Source: Schaalia canis (lineage in GTDB: Bacteria; Actinomycetota; Actinomycetes; Actinomycetales; Actinomycetaceae). Taken from it: a DNA stretch of 64,000 bases. The notes below the pieces were generated by a model, which was given only the letters and a program-made list of their open reading frames with translations, was not told where the DNA came from and made no database searches. How positions within the stretch are numbered: the first letter of the stretch is position 1; the number at the start of each line of letters is the position of its first letter. Below are positions 10,408 through 19,841 of this stretch, piece by piece. The stretch is from the NCBI RefSeq assembly GCF_003858455.1, contig NZ_RQZF01000006.1, forward strand, positions 1 through 64,000. Reading direction: 5' to 3'. The position numbers and the translations under genes were made by a program.

Positions 10408-11493
10408 TCAGGCTCCCTTTCCGTTCAGGCCGAACTGCGCGGAGAAACGCACGTCGCCTTCCACAATGTCGTGCATATCAGCAATGCCGTGGCGCAGCAT
10501 GAGCGTGCGCTCGATGCCCATACCAAATGCGAAGCCCGTGTACTCCTCAGGGTCAATACCGTTGGCACGCAGCACATTGGGGTTCACCATGCCGCAGCCA
10601 CCCCATTCGATCCAGCCAGGGCCACCCTTCTTCTGAGGGAACCACAGGTCCATCTCGGCGCTGGGCTCGGTAAAGGGGAAGAAGGACGGACGCAGGCGTG
10701 TCTTTGCTTCGGGGCCAAACATTGCCCGAGCAAAGTGGTCAAGCACGCCTTTGAGGTGAGCCATGGTCAGCCCCTTGTCCACCGCGAGGCCCTCAATCTG
10801 GTGAAAGACCGGCGTGTGGGTGGCATCCAAGGCATCAGAGCGGAAGACCTTGCCGGGGCAGGCAATGTAAAGGGGCACGCCACGTTCAAGCATCGCATGG
10901 GACTGGACGGGCGAGGTGTGCGTGCGCATCACCAGGTGGCCAGCGTCCGCAGTATCGGCGCCGATTGAGGTGCCATCAACATAGAAAGTGTCTTGCATCT
11001 GGCGAGCTGGGTGGTCAATGTCGAAGTTGAGGGAGTCGAAGTTGAACCACTCGTGCTCGACCTCAGGACCTTCAGCGATCTCCCACCCCATCGCGACGAA
11101 GAAGTCAGCGACCTCATCCATCAGGGTTTCTAGCGGGTGACGTGCGCCCAGTGCCACGCGGCGGGTGGGGACAGTAACGTCGATCGCCTCGTCAATGAGC
11201 ACCTGGGCGTCATGGGCGGCCTGCAGGACCTCGCTGCGGGCTGCGAGAGCCTCGTTAATGCGCCCGCGAGCGCCACCGAGGTTCTTTCCGGCTATGCCGC
11301 GGTCTTGGGGGGCAAGGGAGCCAATGGTGCGGTTGGCGGCAACCAGCGGAGCGTTATCTCCCAGGACAGCGCTGCGGACGGCCTTGAGGGCGTCCAGGTT
11401 GTCGGCTGCGGCGATGTTGGCCAGTGCGTGTTCGACGAGGGCGTTGACCGCGGTCTCGTCGAGCGGGTTGAGGTCAGTGGCGGTGTCGGCCAT
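10408..11493 (-). CDS. pheS: Phenylalanyl-tRNA synthetase, alpha subunit
   Basis: This is the catalytic subunit, a class II synthetase that adenylates phenylalanine. Class II motif 2 ([21 protein letters not shown]) and motif 3 ([14 protein letters not shown]) are both visible. I start it at the ATG at 11493 because GAGGAAG precedes it and the protein then has the normal 361 residues with a coiled-coil N-terminal tRNA-binding arm. The frame stays open about 310 bases further upstream, but that part looks non-coding. Confidence 0.96.
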   Translation of the reverse strand: MADTATDLNPLDETAVNALVEHALANIAAADNLDALKAVRSAVLGDNAPLVAANRTIGSLAPQDRGIAGKNLGGARGRINEALAARSEVLQAAHDAQVLIDEAIDVTVPTRRVALGARHPLETLMDEVADFFVAMGWEIAEGPEVEHEWFNFDSLNFDIDHPARQMQDTFYVDGTSIGADTADAGHLVMRTHTSPVQSHAMLERGVPLYIACPGKVFRSDALDATHTPVFHQIEGLAVDKGLTMAHLKGVLDHFARAMFGPEAKTRLRPSFFPFTEPSAEMDLWFPQKKGGPGWIEWGGCGMVNPNVLRANGIDPEEYTGFAFGMGIERTLMLRHGIADMHDIVEGDVRFSAQFGLNGKGA

Positions 11494-11803
11494 GTCCTGC
11501 TTCCTCGATCGGGGATATGAATGACAAGGATGCGCCCGACATGTCAAACCCCGACATGTCACATGATGAGCGCATGCACAGCTCCCCATGATAGTGCCCC
11601 GTGAGTTCGCGTGTAATCCTGGTTGATGCGTGATACTCGTAGCGTCGAGGTCGCTGTCGGGGTGCTTAGGAGCAGGCGACAGTGTTACCCCCATGGGCGA
11701 AGTGCTGTTATCACCGCGTGCGGTCGCAAGGTGAGGCAGGTGTCGAGTAGTTTGCGCGGCTAGACTGTTTTTGGATCGCGTCCATGTATGAAGGAGCATT
11801 TTC
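11494..11803. other. Divergent intergenic region between pheS and panB
   Basis: This 310-base stretch holds the promoters of pheST (minus) and panB (plus). It contains the repeat pair at 11535-11561 and an imperfect hairpin around 11651-11685 with CTGTCG/CGACAG arms. No leader peptide rich in Phe codons and no T-box was recognised. No small gene is supported. Confidence 0.5.
11535..11561 (-). promoter_or_regulatory. Tandem palindromic repeat overlapping the putative pheST -35
   Basis: CCCGACATGTCA occurs twice, at 11535-11546 and 11550-11561, exactly 15 bases apart. Each copy holds the palindrome GACATGTC. Read on the minus strand, the proximal copy overlaps TTGACA (11547-11542), a good -35 about 50 bases upstream of the pheS ATG. 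This arrangement resembles a repressor site, but no cognate regulator is known. Confidence 0.45.
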
Positions 11804-12694
11804 ATGTCTTCAGCGCAGTATCTTCAGCCTGATGCCGCATCTCAGACTGCCGCTACGGGTCAGAACGTCACTTCTGATAAGGCTGGGACGGCACCTCGTC
11901 CTAAGCGTGTGCGCCTTCATCACCTGAGCGCGGCAAAGACCGAAGGACGCAAGTTGACGATGCTCACGGCTTATGATGCCCTCACCGCTCGCATCTTTGA
12001 TGAGGCTGGGGTGGATATGTTGCTCGTGGGAGATTCGGTGGGCAACGTCATGTTGGGTTACTCCAGTACCCTGCCGGTCACCATTGACGACATGGTTCAT
12101 CATGTGGGGGCGGTGGCTCGGGGCACTTCGCGAGCGTTGATTGTGGGAGACATGCCTTTTGGCTCCTACGAGGCCGACGCGCGTGAAGGCTACGCCAATG
12201 CGGTGCGTTTGATGAAAGCGGGGGCGCACGCGATCAAGCTTGAGGGCGGCGCGGCTCGTGTGGAGGCCGTTCGTACACTGACCGCTGGGGCGATTCCTGT
12301 TATGGGGCACTTGGGCTACACGCCCCAATCTGAGCATGCTTTGGGTGGGCCTCGTATGCAGGGCCGTGGAGAGCAACGCGCGCAGATGCTGGCGGACGCG
12401 CTGGCCCTCCAAGAAGCTGGTGTTTTTGCGCTCGTGTTGGAGATGGTGCCGGCCGATATCGCCGCTGAGATCACTCAGGCATTGGATATCCCAACCATTG
12501 GTATTGGGGCTGGGCCTGACACTGATGGTCAGGTTCTCGTGTGGTCGGATATGGCAGGAATGACGGAGTGGACTCCACGGTTCGTGCGACGCTTCGCTGA
12601 GCTCGGTGCGGCTCTCAGGGAAGCTGCGGCCGACTATATTGCGAGCGTTGAAAACGGTTCCTTCCCTTCAGAGGATCACTACCACGCTCAGTGA
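11804..12694 (+). CDS. panB: 3-methyl-2-oxobutanoate hydroxymethyltransferase
   Basis: PanB transfers a hydroxymethyl group from methylene-THF to alpha-ketoisovalerate, the first committed step to pantothenate and CoA. The conserved core begins with [10 protein letters not shown] near residue 50 and includes [14 protein letters not shown], where Asp binds the metal, and AIKLEGG. The 296 residues carry an N-terminal tail of about 45 residues that is longer than in E. coli. AAGGAG precedes the ATG. No other pan gene is adjacent. Confidence 0.96.
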   Translation: MSSAQYLQPDAASQTAATGQNVTSDKAGTAPRPKRVRLHHLSAAKTEGRKLTMLTAYDALTARIFDEAGVDMLLVGDSVGNVMLGYSSTLPVTIDDMVHHVGAVARGTSRALIVGDMPFGSYEADAREGYANAVRLMKAGAHAIKLEGGAARVEAVRTLTAGAIPVMGHLGYTPQSEHALGGPRMQGRGEQRAQMLADALALQEAGVFALVLEMVPADIAAEITQALDIPTIGIGAGPDTDGQVLVWSDMAGMTEWTPRFVRRFAELGAALREAAADYIASVENGSFPSEDHYHAQ

Positions 12695-12802
12695 CATCGG
12701 CAGGCTGTTACGTGATGGCGTTGCTGTTGGGGTGTGGCATACCACCGTGGAAAAAGCCCTGCGCTGGGAGTTCGGCCCGTGTTGCAGGTTTAGGCTAGGA
12801 CT

Positions 12803-13690
12803 ATGACTTCTTTGGATACTCTTGCACGACGCGCTCCTTTGGGCACCTTGACTCCCGGCGTTATCTCCCCCACGCGGGAGGTTCCTGCCCACATTGAGCG
12901 CCCCGAGTACATGTTCCATGACGGGCCTGAAGTCGTCACCGCAGGGGATGTGAAATCTCCCGAGGTTATTGAAAAGATCGCCCGCGCGGGCAAGATCGCC
13001 GCTGACGCCCTCGCCCTTGTTGGAGAAGCCGTGAAGCCGGGAGTGACCACCGATGAGCTTGATCGCATTGGCCACGAATATGTGATCTCGCAAGGCGCTT
13101 ACCCGTCCTGCCTGGGGTACATGGGCTTCCCCAAGTCTTTGTGCACCTCCGTCAACGAGGTGATCTGCCACGGCATTCCCGATGACCGTCCTCTCGAAGA
13201 CGGCGACATTGTCAACGTCGATATCACTGCATATATTGACGGCGTGCACGGTGACACCTGCGCTATGTTCACCGTTGGTGAAGTAGACGAAGAATCCCAG
13301 CTCCTCATCGACCGCACGAGGAACGCCATGATGCGAGGCATTAAAGCTATTGCTCCTGGGCGTGAGATTAACGTCATCGGACGCGTCATCGAAGCCTACG
13401 CTAAGCGTTTCAATTACGGCGTTGTCCGTGACTACACGGGCCACGGCGTCGGCGAAGCATTCCACTCGGGCCTGATTGTGCCCCATTACGATGCTTCCCC
13501 CGCCCACAACACGATTATGGAAGTGGGAATGGTCTTCACCGTCGAACCCATGCTGACCCTGGGCACCATTGATTGGGAGCAATGGGATGACGGGTGGACA
13601 GTGGTCACTGCCGACCGCGCCCGCACGGCACAGTTCGAGCACACGGTCGTTGTTACTGAAGATGGCGCACGGATTCTCACCCAGTCCTGA
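12803..13690 (+). CDS. map: Methionine aminopeptidase, type I
   Basis: The enzyme removes the initiator methionine from new proteins and acts after peptide deformylase (also in this window). The five metal ligands are visible in order: Asp in [10 protein letters not shown], Asp in HGDT, His in TGHGVGE, Glu in TVEPML and Glu in FEHTVVV. The N-terminal extension of about 40 residues ([14 protein letters not shown]) is typical of the actinobacterial MetAP1c type with its ribosome-binding proline-rich segment. Length is 295 residues. Confidence 0.96.
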   Translation: MTSLDTLARRAPLGTLTPGVISPTREVPAHIERPEYMFHDGPEVVTAGDVKSPEVIEKIARAGKIAADALALVGEAVKPGVTTDELDRIGHEYVISQGAYPSCLGYMGFPKSLCTSVNEVICHGIPDDRPLEDGDIVNVDITAYIDGVHGDTCAMFTVGEVDEESQLLIDRTRNAMMRGIKAIAPGREINVIGRVIEAYAKRFNYGVVRDYTGHGVGEAFHSGLIVPHYDASPAHNTIMEVGMVFTVEPMLTLGTIDWEQWDDGWTVVTADRARTAQFEHTVVVTEDGARILTQS

Positions 13691-13709
13691 ACCTTCGTCG
13701 CTTTGATCG

Positions 13710-13741
13710 CTGACGCCCTTGCTGTCGTGCAAGGGCGTCAG
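13710..13741. terminator. Bidirectional terminator between map and the carotenoid operon
   Basis: A perfect 13-bp stem, CTGACGCCCTTGC (13710-13722) with its complement (13729-13741), encloses a 6-base loop. It lies between the convergent ends of map and the last crt gene and could serve both. Confidence 0.8.
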
Positions 13742-13760
13742 TTCTATGAGAAATAGCGGT

Positions 13761-14675
13761 TCAGGAAAAGTACCGTACCGTCACAATAATGAGCATGCTC
13801 AGCGCGAAGCCCACCACGTAGTTCAGCCACAAAAAACGACTCCAGCCGGCATGACTCGTTTCAGATTCTGCATCTGAAACTGACCACCAAGGGCTCACGG
13901 ACAGGGCGTACACCAGCGGGGCGATGCTAGCGATAGTCAGAGCACCCCGTAGAGCTGGCGCTTCCTCACCTGCGAGAAGGGCTCCGAGGAGAAGACACAC
14001 GCTTGCGAGCACATACCCGATGGCAGCAACCCTCACAGTCCAGCGCGCACCAATGACTGTGGCAATCGAGGCAAGTCCTGCCTCTCGATCGGGCACAATG
14101 TCTTGAACCGCGCCGAAAGCTTGAGATGCCATTGACCAGGCAAAGAATGCCACCAAGATCGCGGCCAGAGGGGCAGTGAGAACCTCGCCCCCGACACGAC
14201 CCGCAGCAACTGCGACTGCGTACACTGCCGGGCCCACAAAATGCGTAGCTGAGGTTGCTGAATCAAGAAAAGGAACCTCTTTGAAACGCAGACCTGGCGC
14301 CGAGTAGGCGTACACAGCAAAAAGAACAATCACCAGCACAACACTGCTGAACCAGCTATTCATCAGCACTAAAGCAAGGGCAGGGATTGCGGTAGATATC
14401 CCTGCTGCCCACAGAATCGAACGATGGTGGTGACGGCCAACAAGTGCCCCTTCAACACCACCCTTACGCGGGTTACGCAGATCAGACTCGTAATCGAAGA
14501 CGTCATTAATTCCATACATCATGAGGTTGTAAGGAATGAGGAAAAACAGTGTTCCCACAACAAGTGTCGCATCAATCTGGCGAGTGAGTAGCCAGTAGAC
14601 GACGGCGAAGGGATAGGCGGTGTTGATCCACGAAAGAGGACGAGACGTCGATAGCAGTACGGACAGAGTTTTCAC
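13761..14675 (-). CDS. crtEb: UbiA-type prenyltransferase, lycopene elongase of the C50 carotenoid pathway
   Basis: This is a membrane prenyltransferase that would add C5 units to both ends of lycopene, giving C45/C50 products such as flavuxanthin. The UbiA Asp-rich motif appears as NDVFDYESDLRNPRKGG, the form typical of bacterial and archaeal lycopene elongases. About eight hydrophobic segments follow. I choose the GTG at 14675, which overlaps the crtY stop by 4 bases (GTGA) and has GAAGG upstream; a frame extension to 14726 is possible. Assignment as elongase rests on the motif and on the operon. Confidence 0.85.
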   Translation of the reverse strand: MKTLSVLLSTSRPLSWINTAYPFAVVYWLLTRQIDATLVVGTLFFLIPYNLMMYGINDVFDYESDLRNPRKGGVEGALVGRHHHRSILWAAGISTAIPALALVLMNSWFSSVVLVIVLFAVYAYSAPGLRFKEVPFLDSATSATHFVGPAVYAVAVAAGRVGGEVLTAPLAAILVAFFAWSMASQAFGAVQDIVPDREAGLASIATVIGARWTVRVAAIGYVLASVCLLLGALLAGEEAPALRGALTIASIAPLVYALSVSPWWSVSDAESETSHAGWSRFLWLNYVVGFALSMLIIVTVRYFS

Positions 14676-15424
14676 TGATCCACCTTCCTTCGCTGATGCA
14701 GGGCTTTCCACACTGCCGGGGCGCATACTGCCGCTGTGATGGCGTAGCCGCAGTCCTCAAGAGGAGCGCTCCCCATCATCACACCCGATGTCAATGACCA
14801 GTCGTAGCCAACAATGCCTGCCGAAACAATAAAAGAATCAAAGAGCGCAGTCAGTAGGCACATGACAACTACGCTCGCTCCTGCCGCCAGTGGCGCGCGC
14901 GGCCGCCCTCGGGACAGAAAACATCCAACGAACACAGCAAGGGCGGTGATCGGAACAATGACCACAAGATACGTCCACGACTGAGCATCCCAGCGGATTC
15001 CACCCGATCCTTGTACGGCAAACCAAGCGGTCGACGAAACGACGATGAGAAGGAATACGCCAGCACCAAGCCACACTCCCCCACCCATGAGCCGCCGAAG
15101 CCGTTCTCCCAAACCGGCAAGGCGTTCCATGGCGGCATCTAGAACTACAGAAAGCTGGGTGAGGAAGCCCAAGAACAGCACCTCCTCAACCGGGATCTCC
15201 GGGGCGATTTGCCAGCCTGTCATCCACGGCCCTGGACCCCGGAAAAATACCCCGGTGGCGATCCCCAGAAGGTCCCATAGGAGGAACGCACACACACTTC
15301 CCATAAGCACAGCAATGCTTGTGGCAGCGTCACGAAAAAACGCCAATTTCCACCGGCGATCAATGACAGCCATGCCACAACTACTTGCAAGGATGGCCAC
15401 GCCATAGACCCACCCTGTCCCCAT
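14672..15424 (-). CDS. Fused C50 carotenoid epsilon/gamma-type cyclase (CrtYe/CrtYf-like)
   Basis: This hydrophobic protein of 250 residues has six or seven membrane segments. It contains two copies of the lycopene-cyclase domain: PVEEVLF near residue 78 and PLEDCGY near residue 221 are the paired P-x-E-E/D signatures. In Corynebacterium and Micrococcus the two halves are separate genes (crtYe/crtYf); here they are one polypeptide. With the elongase it would close the rings of a decaprenoxanthin- or sarcinaxanthin-like pigment. The ring type cannot be told from sequence alone. It starts 2 bases after crtI. Confidence 0.8.
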   Translation of the reverse strand: MGTGWVYGVAILASSCGMAVIDRRWKLAFFRDAATSIAVLMGSVCAFLLWDLLGIATGVFFRGPGPWMTGWQIAPEIPVEEVLFLGFLTQLSVVLDAAMERLAGLGERLRRLMGGGVWLGAGVFLLIVVSSTAWFAVQGSGGIRWDAQSWTYLVVIVPITALAVFVGCFLSRGRPRAPLAAGASVVVMCLLTALFDSFIVSAGIVGYDWSLTSGVMMGSAPLEDCGYAITAAVCAPAVWKALHQRRKVDQ

Positions 15425-15426
15425 TG

Positions 15427-17142
15427 TCAGCGGCCTCGGTTATTGTCATGCCACTGCTGCATCACGCTGTGGCGAGGCGCGTCAGGTGGTTCAGGGATAG
15501 GCAGGGCGCTAGTGTCTCCATGCAGACGCTTGAGGACGTTCTCGGCGCTAATGAAGGCCATCGGTACGCCGATCCCAGGGGCGGTCGTTTGCCCAGCAAA
15601 AAGAAGAGAATCAACGTGGCTGCTGCGCGAACGTGCGCGCATAAACGCCGATTGAGACAGCACGTGCGCAGGCCCGAAAGCATTACCGTGGAAGGATCCG
15701 TATCGTGCACTGTGGTCGGCTGGCCCAAGAGTCCGACGCACCACCACGCGCTCAGCCAGATCGGGAATATTCGCCCAAGAACTCACCTGTGCAATCGCCG
15801 CATCAATGACCTGCTCAACGACATCATCCCCTGCGCGGCAGGGTTCATCTCCCAAGCAATCGAGATCAATTGAACCGTGGCCAATGAGGTCATCGGCGGG
15901 GACTGGGACCAGAATGAACAAGGTTTCATGCCCTTCTGGAGCAGCGGTAACGTCGGTTGCGCTACTTCGGCACACGTAGATTGATGCCGGATCAGGGATG
16001 CTGGGGTGCTCACCGAAAATCTGCGAGAAATTCTTTTCCCAATCCGATGTGAAGAAGAACGAATGATGCGCGAGCTCAGGGAGTTCCCCCTTCACCCCGA
16101 TCATGGCAAGCACCGTACCAATACCGTTGCGTGATTTCTCCCAATAGGCCTGCGGGTAGGTTTGTAACTCGGATGGGAGGAGGCGCGTCTCTGATGCCCA
16201 CAAGTCAATGGTGGAGACGACGGTGTCAGCGTCCATTTCCTCCACCCGCCCATCAGCGTGGCGGATGCGTACCCCTCTCGCTGTGGCACGGCACCGGCCT
16301 CGCCCACCCGGCTGGGTAAGGATCTCTTCGGCACGCGTCGAGGTATGGATACGCACCCCGGCGTTCTTCACGACCGACTCCACTGCATCCACCAGTGTCC
16401 GCATGCCACCGACGGGGTAAACAACACCATCATTTAGGTCCAAATGCGCCATGAGGTGATACATCGATGGCAACATGGCTGGGGCTGCAGACAGGAAAAC
16501 AGCGTGGAAGGTCAACATCTGCCGCAGGACCGGATCAGCGACCACTTTATCTGCGTGAGTTTCTAAGGATTCCGTGAGCAGGCGAATGAGGGTCGGAACA
16601 TCACGAAGAATCTCGCGGCGGCACCAGGGCGATAAGGCTTCGAAATTTGTGTAAAGGAAGTATTTCAGCGCCAGGGTGTAGGTGCGTTCAGCGGAGGCAA
16701 GATGCTCCCGAATGCGCTGCCCAGCCCCAGGCTCGCGGCTCTCGAAGAGTCGGGCAACCTCTTCACGTCCGCTGACAACGTCAATGTATTCGCCGGTGTC
16801 ACGAAAGAGTCGGTAGGCGGGGGTGAGGGGTTCAAAACTGCAGTAGTCGGCGATGTCTGCCCCCATCAATGCGAAGAAGTGCTCCATCACCTCCCCCATG
16901 AGGTACCAGGTTGGGCCAATATCAAAGGTGAAACCCTCAATCTCACAGGTGTCGACACGCCCTCCCACTGTCTCGCGTGCCTCAATGAGATCAACCTCGT
17001 AGCCATCCCGAGCAAGAAGACCTGCACTGGCAAGTCCTGCAAGGCCTCCGCCAATGACCACGGCTCGAGGAGGAGTGCCGTGCTGGGGACGGCGCATGAC
17101 ATGAGGGTGGCGAGTTGAGTGCTTCAATGGGCTCCTCCTCAT
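15427..17142 (-). CDS. crtI: Phytoene desaturase
   Basis: This FAD-dependent enzyme converts phytoene to lycopene by stepwise desaturation at the membrane. The N-terminal dinucleotide-binding motif VVIGGGLAGLASAG lies at about 29-42, after a basic tail. The C-terminal FAD signature with GQTTAPGIGVPMAFISAEN is near residue 535. The 571 residues are slightly longer than usual at both ends. The ATG overlaps the crtB stop by 4 bases (17139-17142). Confidence 0.95.
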   Translation of the reverse strand: MRRSPLKHSTRHPHVMRRPQHGTPPRAVVIGGGLAGLASAGLLARDGYEVDLIEARETVGGRVDTCEIEGFTFDIGPTWYLMGEVMEHFFALMGADIADYCSFEPLTPAYRLFRDTGEYIDVVSGREEVARLFESREPGAGQRIREHLASAERTYTLALKYFLYTNFEALSPWCRREILRDVPTLIRLLTESLETHADKVVADPVLRQMLTFHAVFLSAAPAMLPSMYHLMAHLDLNDGVVYPVGGMRTLVDAVESVVKNAGVRIHTSTRAEEILTQPGGRGRCRATARGVRIRHADGRVEEMDADTVVSTIDLWASETRLLPSELQTYPQAYWEKSRNGIGTVLAMIGVKGELPELAHHSFFFTSDWEKNFSQIFGEHPSIPDPASIYVCRSSATDVTAAPEGHETLFILVPVPADDLIGHGSIDLDCLGDEPCRAGDDVVEQVIDAAIAQVSSWANIPDLAERVVVRRTLGPADHSARYGSFHGNAFGPAHVLSQSAFMRARSRSSHVDSLLFAGQTTAPGIGVPMAFISAENVLKRLHGDTSALPIPEPPDAPRHSVMQQWHDNNRGR

Positions 17143-18038
17143 GATCGTGCCCTCCGGCTAGTAGCCTGCAAACGCCTCCAACGAGGTTTCACACGCTCAT
17201 CAATATAGGCCTGTGCAACCAGGGCAGCCTTTCGGGGATCAGAAACGCGAATGCGCCGGCGCGCAATCTCCTCCGCTGGCGTCGCCTCCAAGGCAGCCGT
17301 GAGCTCACGGAAAAGAAGATAGGCCGCTCGGACAGCAACGCGTGACGACGAGGGGAGCTTAGAAATCACCCGATCTGCGGCATCCAAGTCCGCATAAATG
17401 TCAGCAATAAGTGCCTTTTTTGATTCCTCATTAAGGTGCTGGGCGTTCGTTCCGGGCAGGTAGTGACGTCCGAGTTCATTCTCATCAGCAGCAAGATCCC
17501 GCAAGAAATTCACTTTCTGGAAGGCTGCTCCCAGACGTCGTGCTCCTGGCGAAAGACGCTCCCACGCTTGGGGATGGGGATGTTCAACAAGGAACGCTTT
17601 GAGACACATCAGGCCCACAACTTCAGCCGAGCCATAGACGTAGTCGGCCAAGGTTGTCACATCATGAGTTTCTGGCTCAAGGTCAGCCCGCATGGAAGCA
17701 AAAAAGGGTGCAATGAGGTCGGGACCTATTTCGCACTCGCGGGCCGTTTGCGCGAAGGCATGAACAACAAGATCGGTAGAAAAACCTCTTTCGCATGCGG
17801 TCAGTACCGCCTGCTCGTAGTCGTCAAGCAACGCACGCAGCGTAGCGGCAGGCAATGGGGCAGCACCATCAACGACCTCGTCGGCAACACGCACCATCGC
17901 GTAAATGTCTCGAACACGGCTGCGGACAGGCTCCTCAAGAAGAGTCACCGCGGCACCAAAGGAGGTCGAATAGCGCGAGATAACCCCTGCGGCGACCTCG
18001 TGAGATACCGAGGAATAGAGTTCAAATCCGCTCATCAT
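17139..18038 (-). CDS. crtB: Phytoene synthase
   Basis: The enzyme joins two geranylgeranyl diphosphates head-to-head to form phytoene. The first aspartate-rich motif is DEVVD at residues 53-57 and the second lies in NFLRDLAADENELGRHYLP near residue 195. The 299 residues are the normal length. The gene overlaps crtE and crtI by 4 bases at each end, so translation of the operon is coupled. Confidence 0.95.
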   Translation of the reverse strand: MMSGFELYSSVSHEVAAGVISRYSTSFGAAVTLLEEPVRSRVRDIYAMVRVADEVVDGAAPLPAATLRALLDDYEQAVLTACERGFSTDLVVHAFAQTARECEIGPDLIAPFFASMRADLEPETHDVTTLADYVYGSAEVVGLMCLKAFLVEHPHPQAWERLSPGARRLGAAFQKVNFLRDLAADENELGRHYLPGTNAQHLNEESKKALIADIYADLDAADRVISKLPSSSRVAVRAAYLLFRELTAALEATPAEEIARRRIRVSDPRKAALVAQAYIDERVKPRWRRLQATSRRARS

Positions 18039-19117
18039 GATTGCCTCTTTTCCAGACTGTCGGTGAAGGCAAGCAACTGGGCCGAAAGGCTACCGGGTAT
18101 CATCCCCGAGTTGAAGTGCTCGCGTGCCCTCTGGTGGAAGCGCGCGCTCAACTGCCGAGCGTGTTCTAAGGCGCCACAATTGACCAGGCATTCGCGTGCT
18201 TGAGATTCCAGTTCGCCTCGCGTGTCCTGATCGTGGTCGTGGCCAAGTTCCTCCCAAATCCGCTGCCAGTGCGGATCGTCTTGCTGGTGGGCGTGAAGGG
18301 ACAAGATGGTGCGTTTGCGTGACCACAGGTCTGAGGATGCTGACTTGCCCGTCACAGAAGGATCCCCAAAGACGCCGAGGATATCGTCAACGATCTGGAA
18401 GGCAATACCAAGATCGCGTGCTCCTTGCTTCAGGGTGTTGCGCGTCTTTTTCGGGAGGTCAGCTAGCACTGCCCCAAGCTCTACAGGAGCCTCAAATGAG
18501 TAGACGCCCGTTTTGAGCCGTTCAAGCGCAAGAACGTCCGCCTCGTCAGAGCGCTCCACATTGAGTACGTCAAGGTACTGACCTTCTGCAGTATCACGGA
18601 TTGCTCGATCGAAGATGTCCACGAGGCGCGGCGCATAACTCCCACAGTCCACGAGCAAACGATAACCGCCAGTCAGCGCAAGATCGCCAACAATGGTTGC
18701 GGCAGAGGCAGCGAAGCGCCGTGGATCTGAAAGTCCTTGCCCGTTCGAATGTTCTTCCAAGAGGGCGGGAACTGTTGGTGAACCTCGACGAACAGCATCC
18801 CCGTCCATGACATCATCTTGAATGATGAGGCCAGCGTGGAGGAGTTCAAGCGCCGCACCCGCAGCGCACGCCCGTTTCAGATGCTCAGCATCGTTAACGG
18901 TCCCGCCGCAGGTGGCAACGAGAAGAGCCAGATACGGGCGCACCTTTTTACCCCCAATAATGGTCTGCCGAAGCAGATTCCACAGGACGCGTGATTGAGG
19001 GTATGTGGCGTGGAGGGCCTGCTCGTTGAGTCGTTCAACGAGGAGGGCTTCAACTTCCGCCAGAAGAAGTGAAACGTCGAGAGTATTCGCGTAGCCGGTC
19101 ATACTGTATCCGGCCAT
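18035..19117 (-). CDS. crtE: Geranylgeranyl diphosphate synthase
   Basis: This trans-prenyltransferase extends FPP/DMAPP with IPP to C20. The first aspartate-rich motif DDVMD is at residues 101-105 followed by RRGSP, and the second, VDDILG, is near residue 255. The 360 residues are normal for actinobacterial GGPP synthases. It overlaps crtB by 4 bases and the end of idi by 19 bases. Its product feeds crtB. Confidence 0.93.
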   Translation of the reverse strand: MAGYSMTGYANTLDVSLLLAEVEALLVERLNEQALHATYPQSRVLWNLLRQTIIGGKKVRPYLALLVATCGGTVNDAEHLKRACAAGAALELLHAGLIIQDDVMDGDAVRRGSPTVPALLEEHSNGQGLSDPRRFAASAATIVGDLALTGGYRLLVDCGSYAPRLVDIFDRAIRDTAEGQYLDVLNVERSDEADVLALERLKTGVYSFEAPVELGAVLADLPKKTRNTLKQGARDLGIAFQIVDDILGVFGDPSVTGKSASSDLWSRKRTILSLHAHQQDDPHWQRIWEELGHDHDQDTRGELESQARECLVNCGALEHARQLSARFHQRAREHFNSGMIPGSLSAQLLAFTDSLEKRQS

Positions 19118-19737
19118 TGTGAGAGTTGCTCAACCATCCATGGGCTGAGTAGTTCTGGGATGAATGTCGCAGTGCGCACGACTTTGTCGAAAGGAACCCA
19201 AAGAATTTGCGCCACCTCATCAGGATTGGGGTCGAGGCCAAGCTGCTGCCGTTGGATATCGAGGCGATAGACCGGGCAGAACTCTCTTTCCATAATTCCT
19301 GAAGCGTCTACTGCCTCATATGAGAAAAACGGCAGGACAGGATGCGGGTGGGCGTTGGCACTTGCGCCGAGTTCTTCGGCGAGACGGCGATAGATTGCTT
19401 CCTCATCGCTTTCGCCGGGCGAAGGATGTCCGCACACAGAGTTGGTCCATACGCCTGGCCATGTTTTCTTCCCTACGGCTCTGCGCGTCAAAAGTAGGTG
19501 GGCGTCTTCGTCGAAGATGTAGCAGGAGAATGCCCGATGAAGAGGAGTCTGCGTTGTGTGAACCTCTGCTTTGAGCGCTGTTCCGCGCGGAGCCCCATCA
19601 GGATTACAGAGGACGACGACCTCTTGCTCGGCCTGACTATCATCTGAATGTTCCTGAAGGAGTGTCATATTGCCCACGCTAGCAGTGAATGTGACGCGTG
19701 TCGCAAGATATGTGAATGAGGTACGGATTGTGGACAT
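19099..19737 (-). CDS. idi: Isopentenyl-diphosphate delta-isomerase, type I
   Basis: This Nudix-fold enzyme interconverts IPP and DMAPP. The Nudix-like segment GHPSPGESDEEAIYRRLAEELG and the catalytic-cysteine region WTNSVCGHP are present, as is the downstream EYC-type glutamate region (EREFCPVY). It is the first gene of the carotenoid operon and supplies DMAPP for crtE. I place the start at the ATG at 19737 because AAGGGGA precedes it. A frame extension to 19773, or a shorter start at 19668, is possible since the conserved part starts near residue 35. Confidence 0.9.
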   Translation of the reverse strand: MSTIRTSFTYLATRVTFTASVGNMTLLQEHSDDSQAEQEVVVLCNPDGAPRGTALKAEVHTTQTPLHRAFSCYIFDEDAHLLLTRRAVGKKTWPGVWTNSVCGHPSPGESDEEAIYRRLAEELGASANAHPHPVLPFFSYEAVDASGIMEREFCPVYRLDIQRQQLGLDPNPDEVAQILWVPFDKVVRTATFIPELLSPWMVEQLSQWPDTV

Positions 19738-19804
19738 GCCCGTTCGTTCCCCTTTTAGTGAGCCCAGGAACATGATTTGCGCGCCAACGTCGGCTAATCT
19801 GTCT

Positions 19805-19816
19805 GTGACACGTCAC
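19805..19816. promoter_or_regulatory. Palindrome between the carotenoid operon and ppgK
   Basis: GTGACACGTCAC has perfect 5-bp arms (GTGAC/GTCAC) around a 2-base centre. It lies in the roughly 100-base divergent gap, 26 bases before the ppgK start codon. It could be an operator for either side, but no regulator gene is adjacent. Confidence 0.35.
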
Positions 19817-19841
19817 TTGAGTGTGCAAAGGAGAAGCGCTC

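Noticed and set aside
11494-11803. T-box or Phe-rich leader peptide upstream of pheS
   Set aside because: No T-box sequence and no small frame with clustered Phe codons was recognised on the minus strand.
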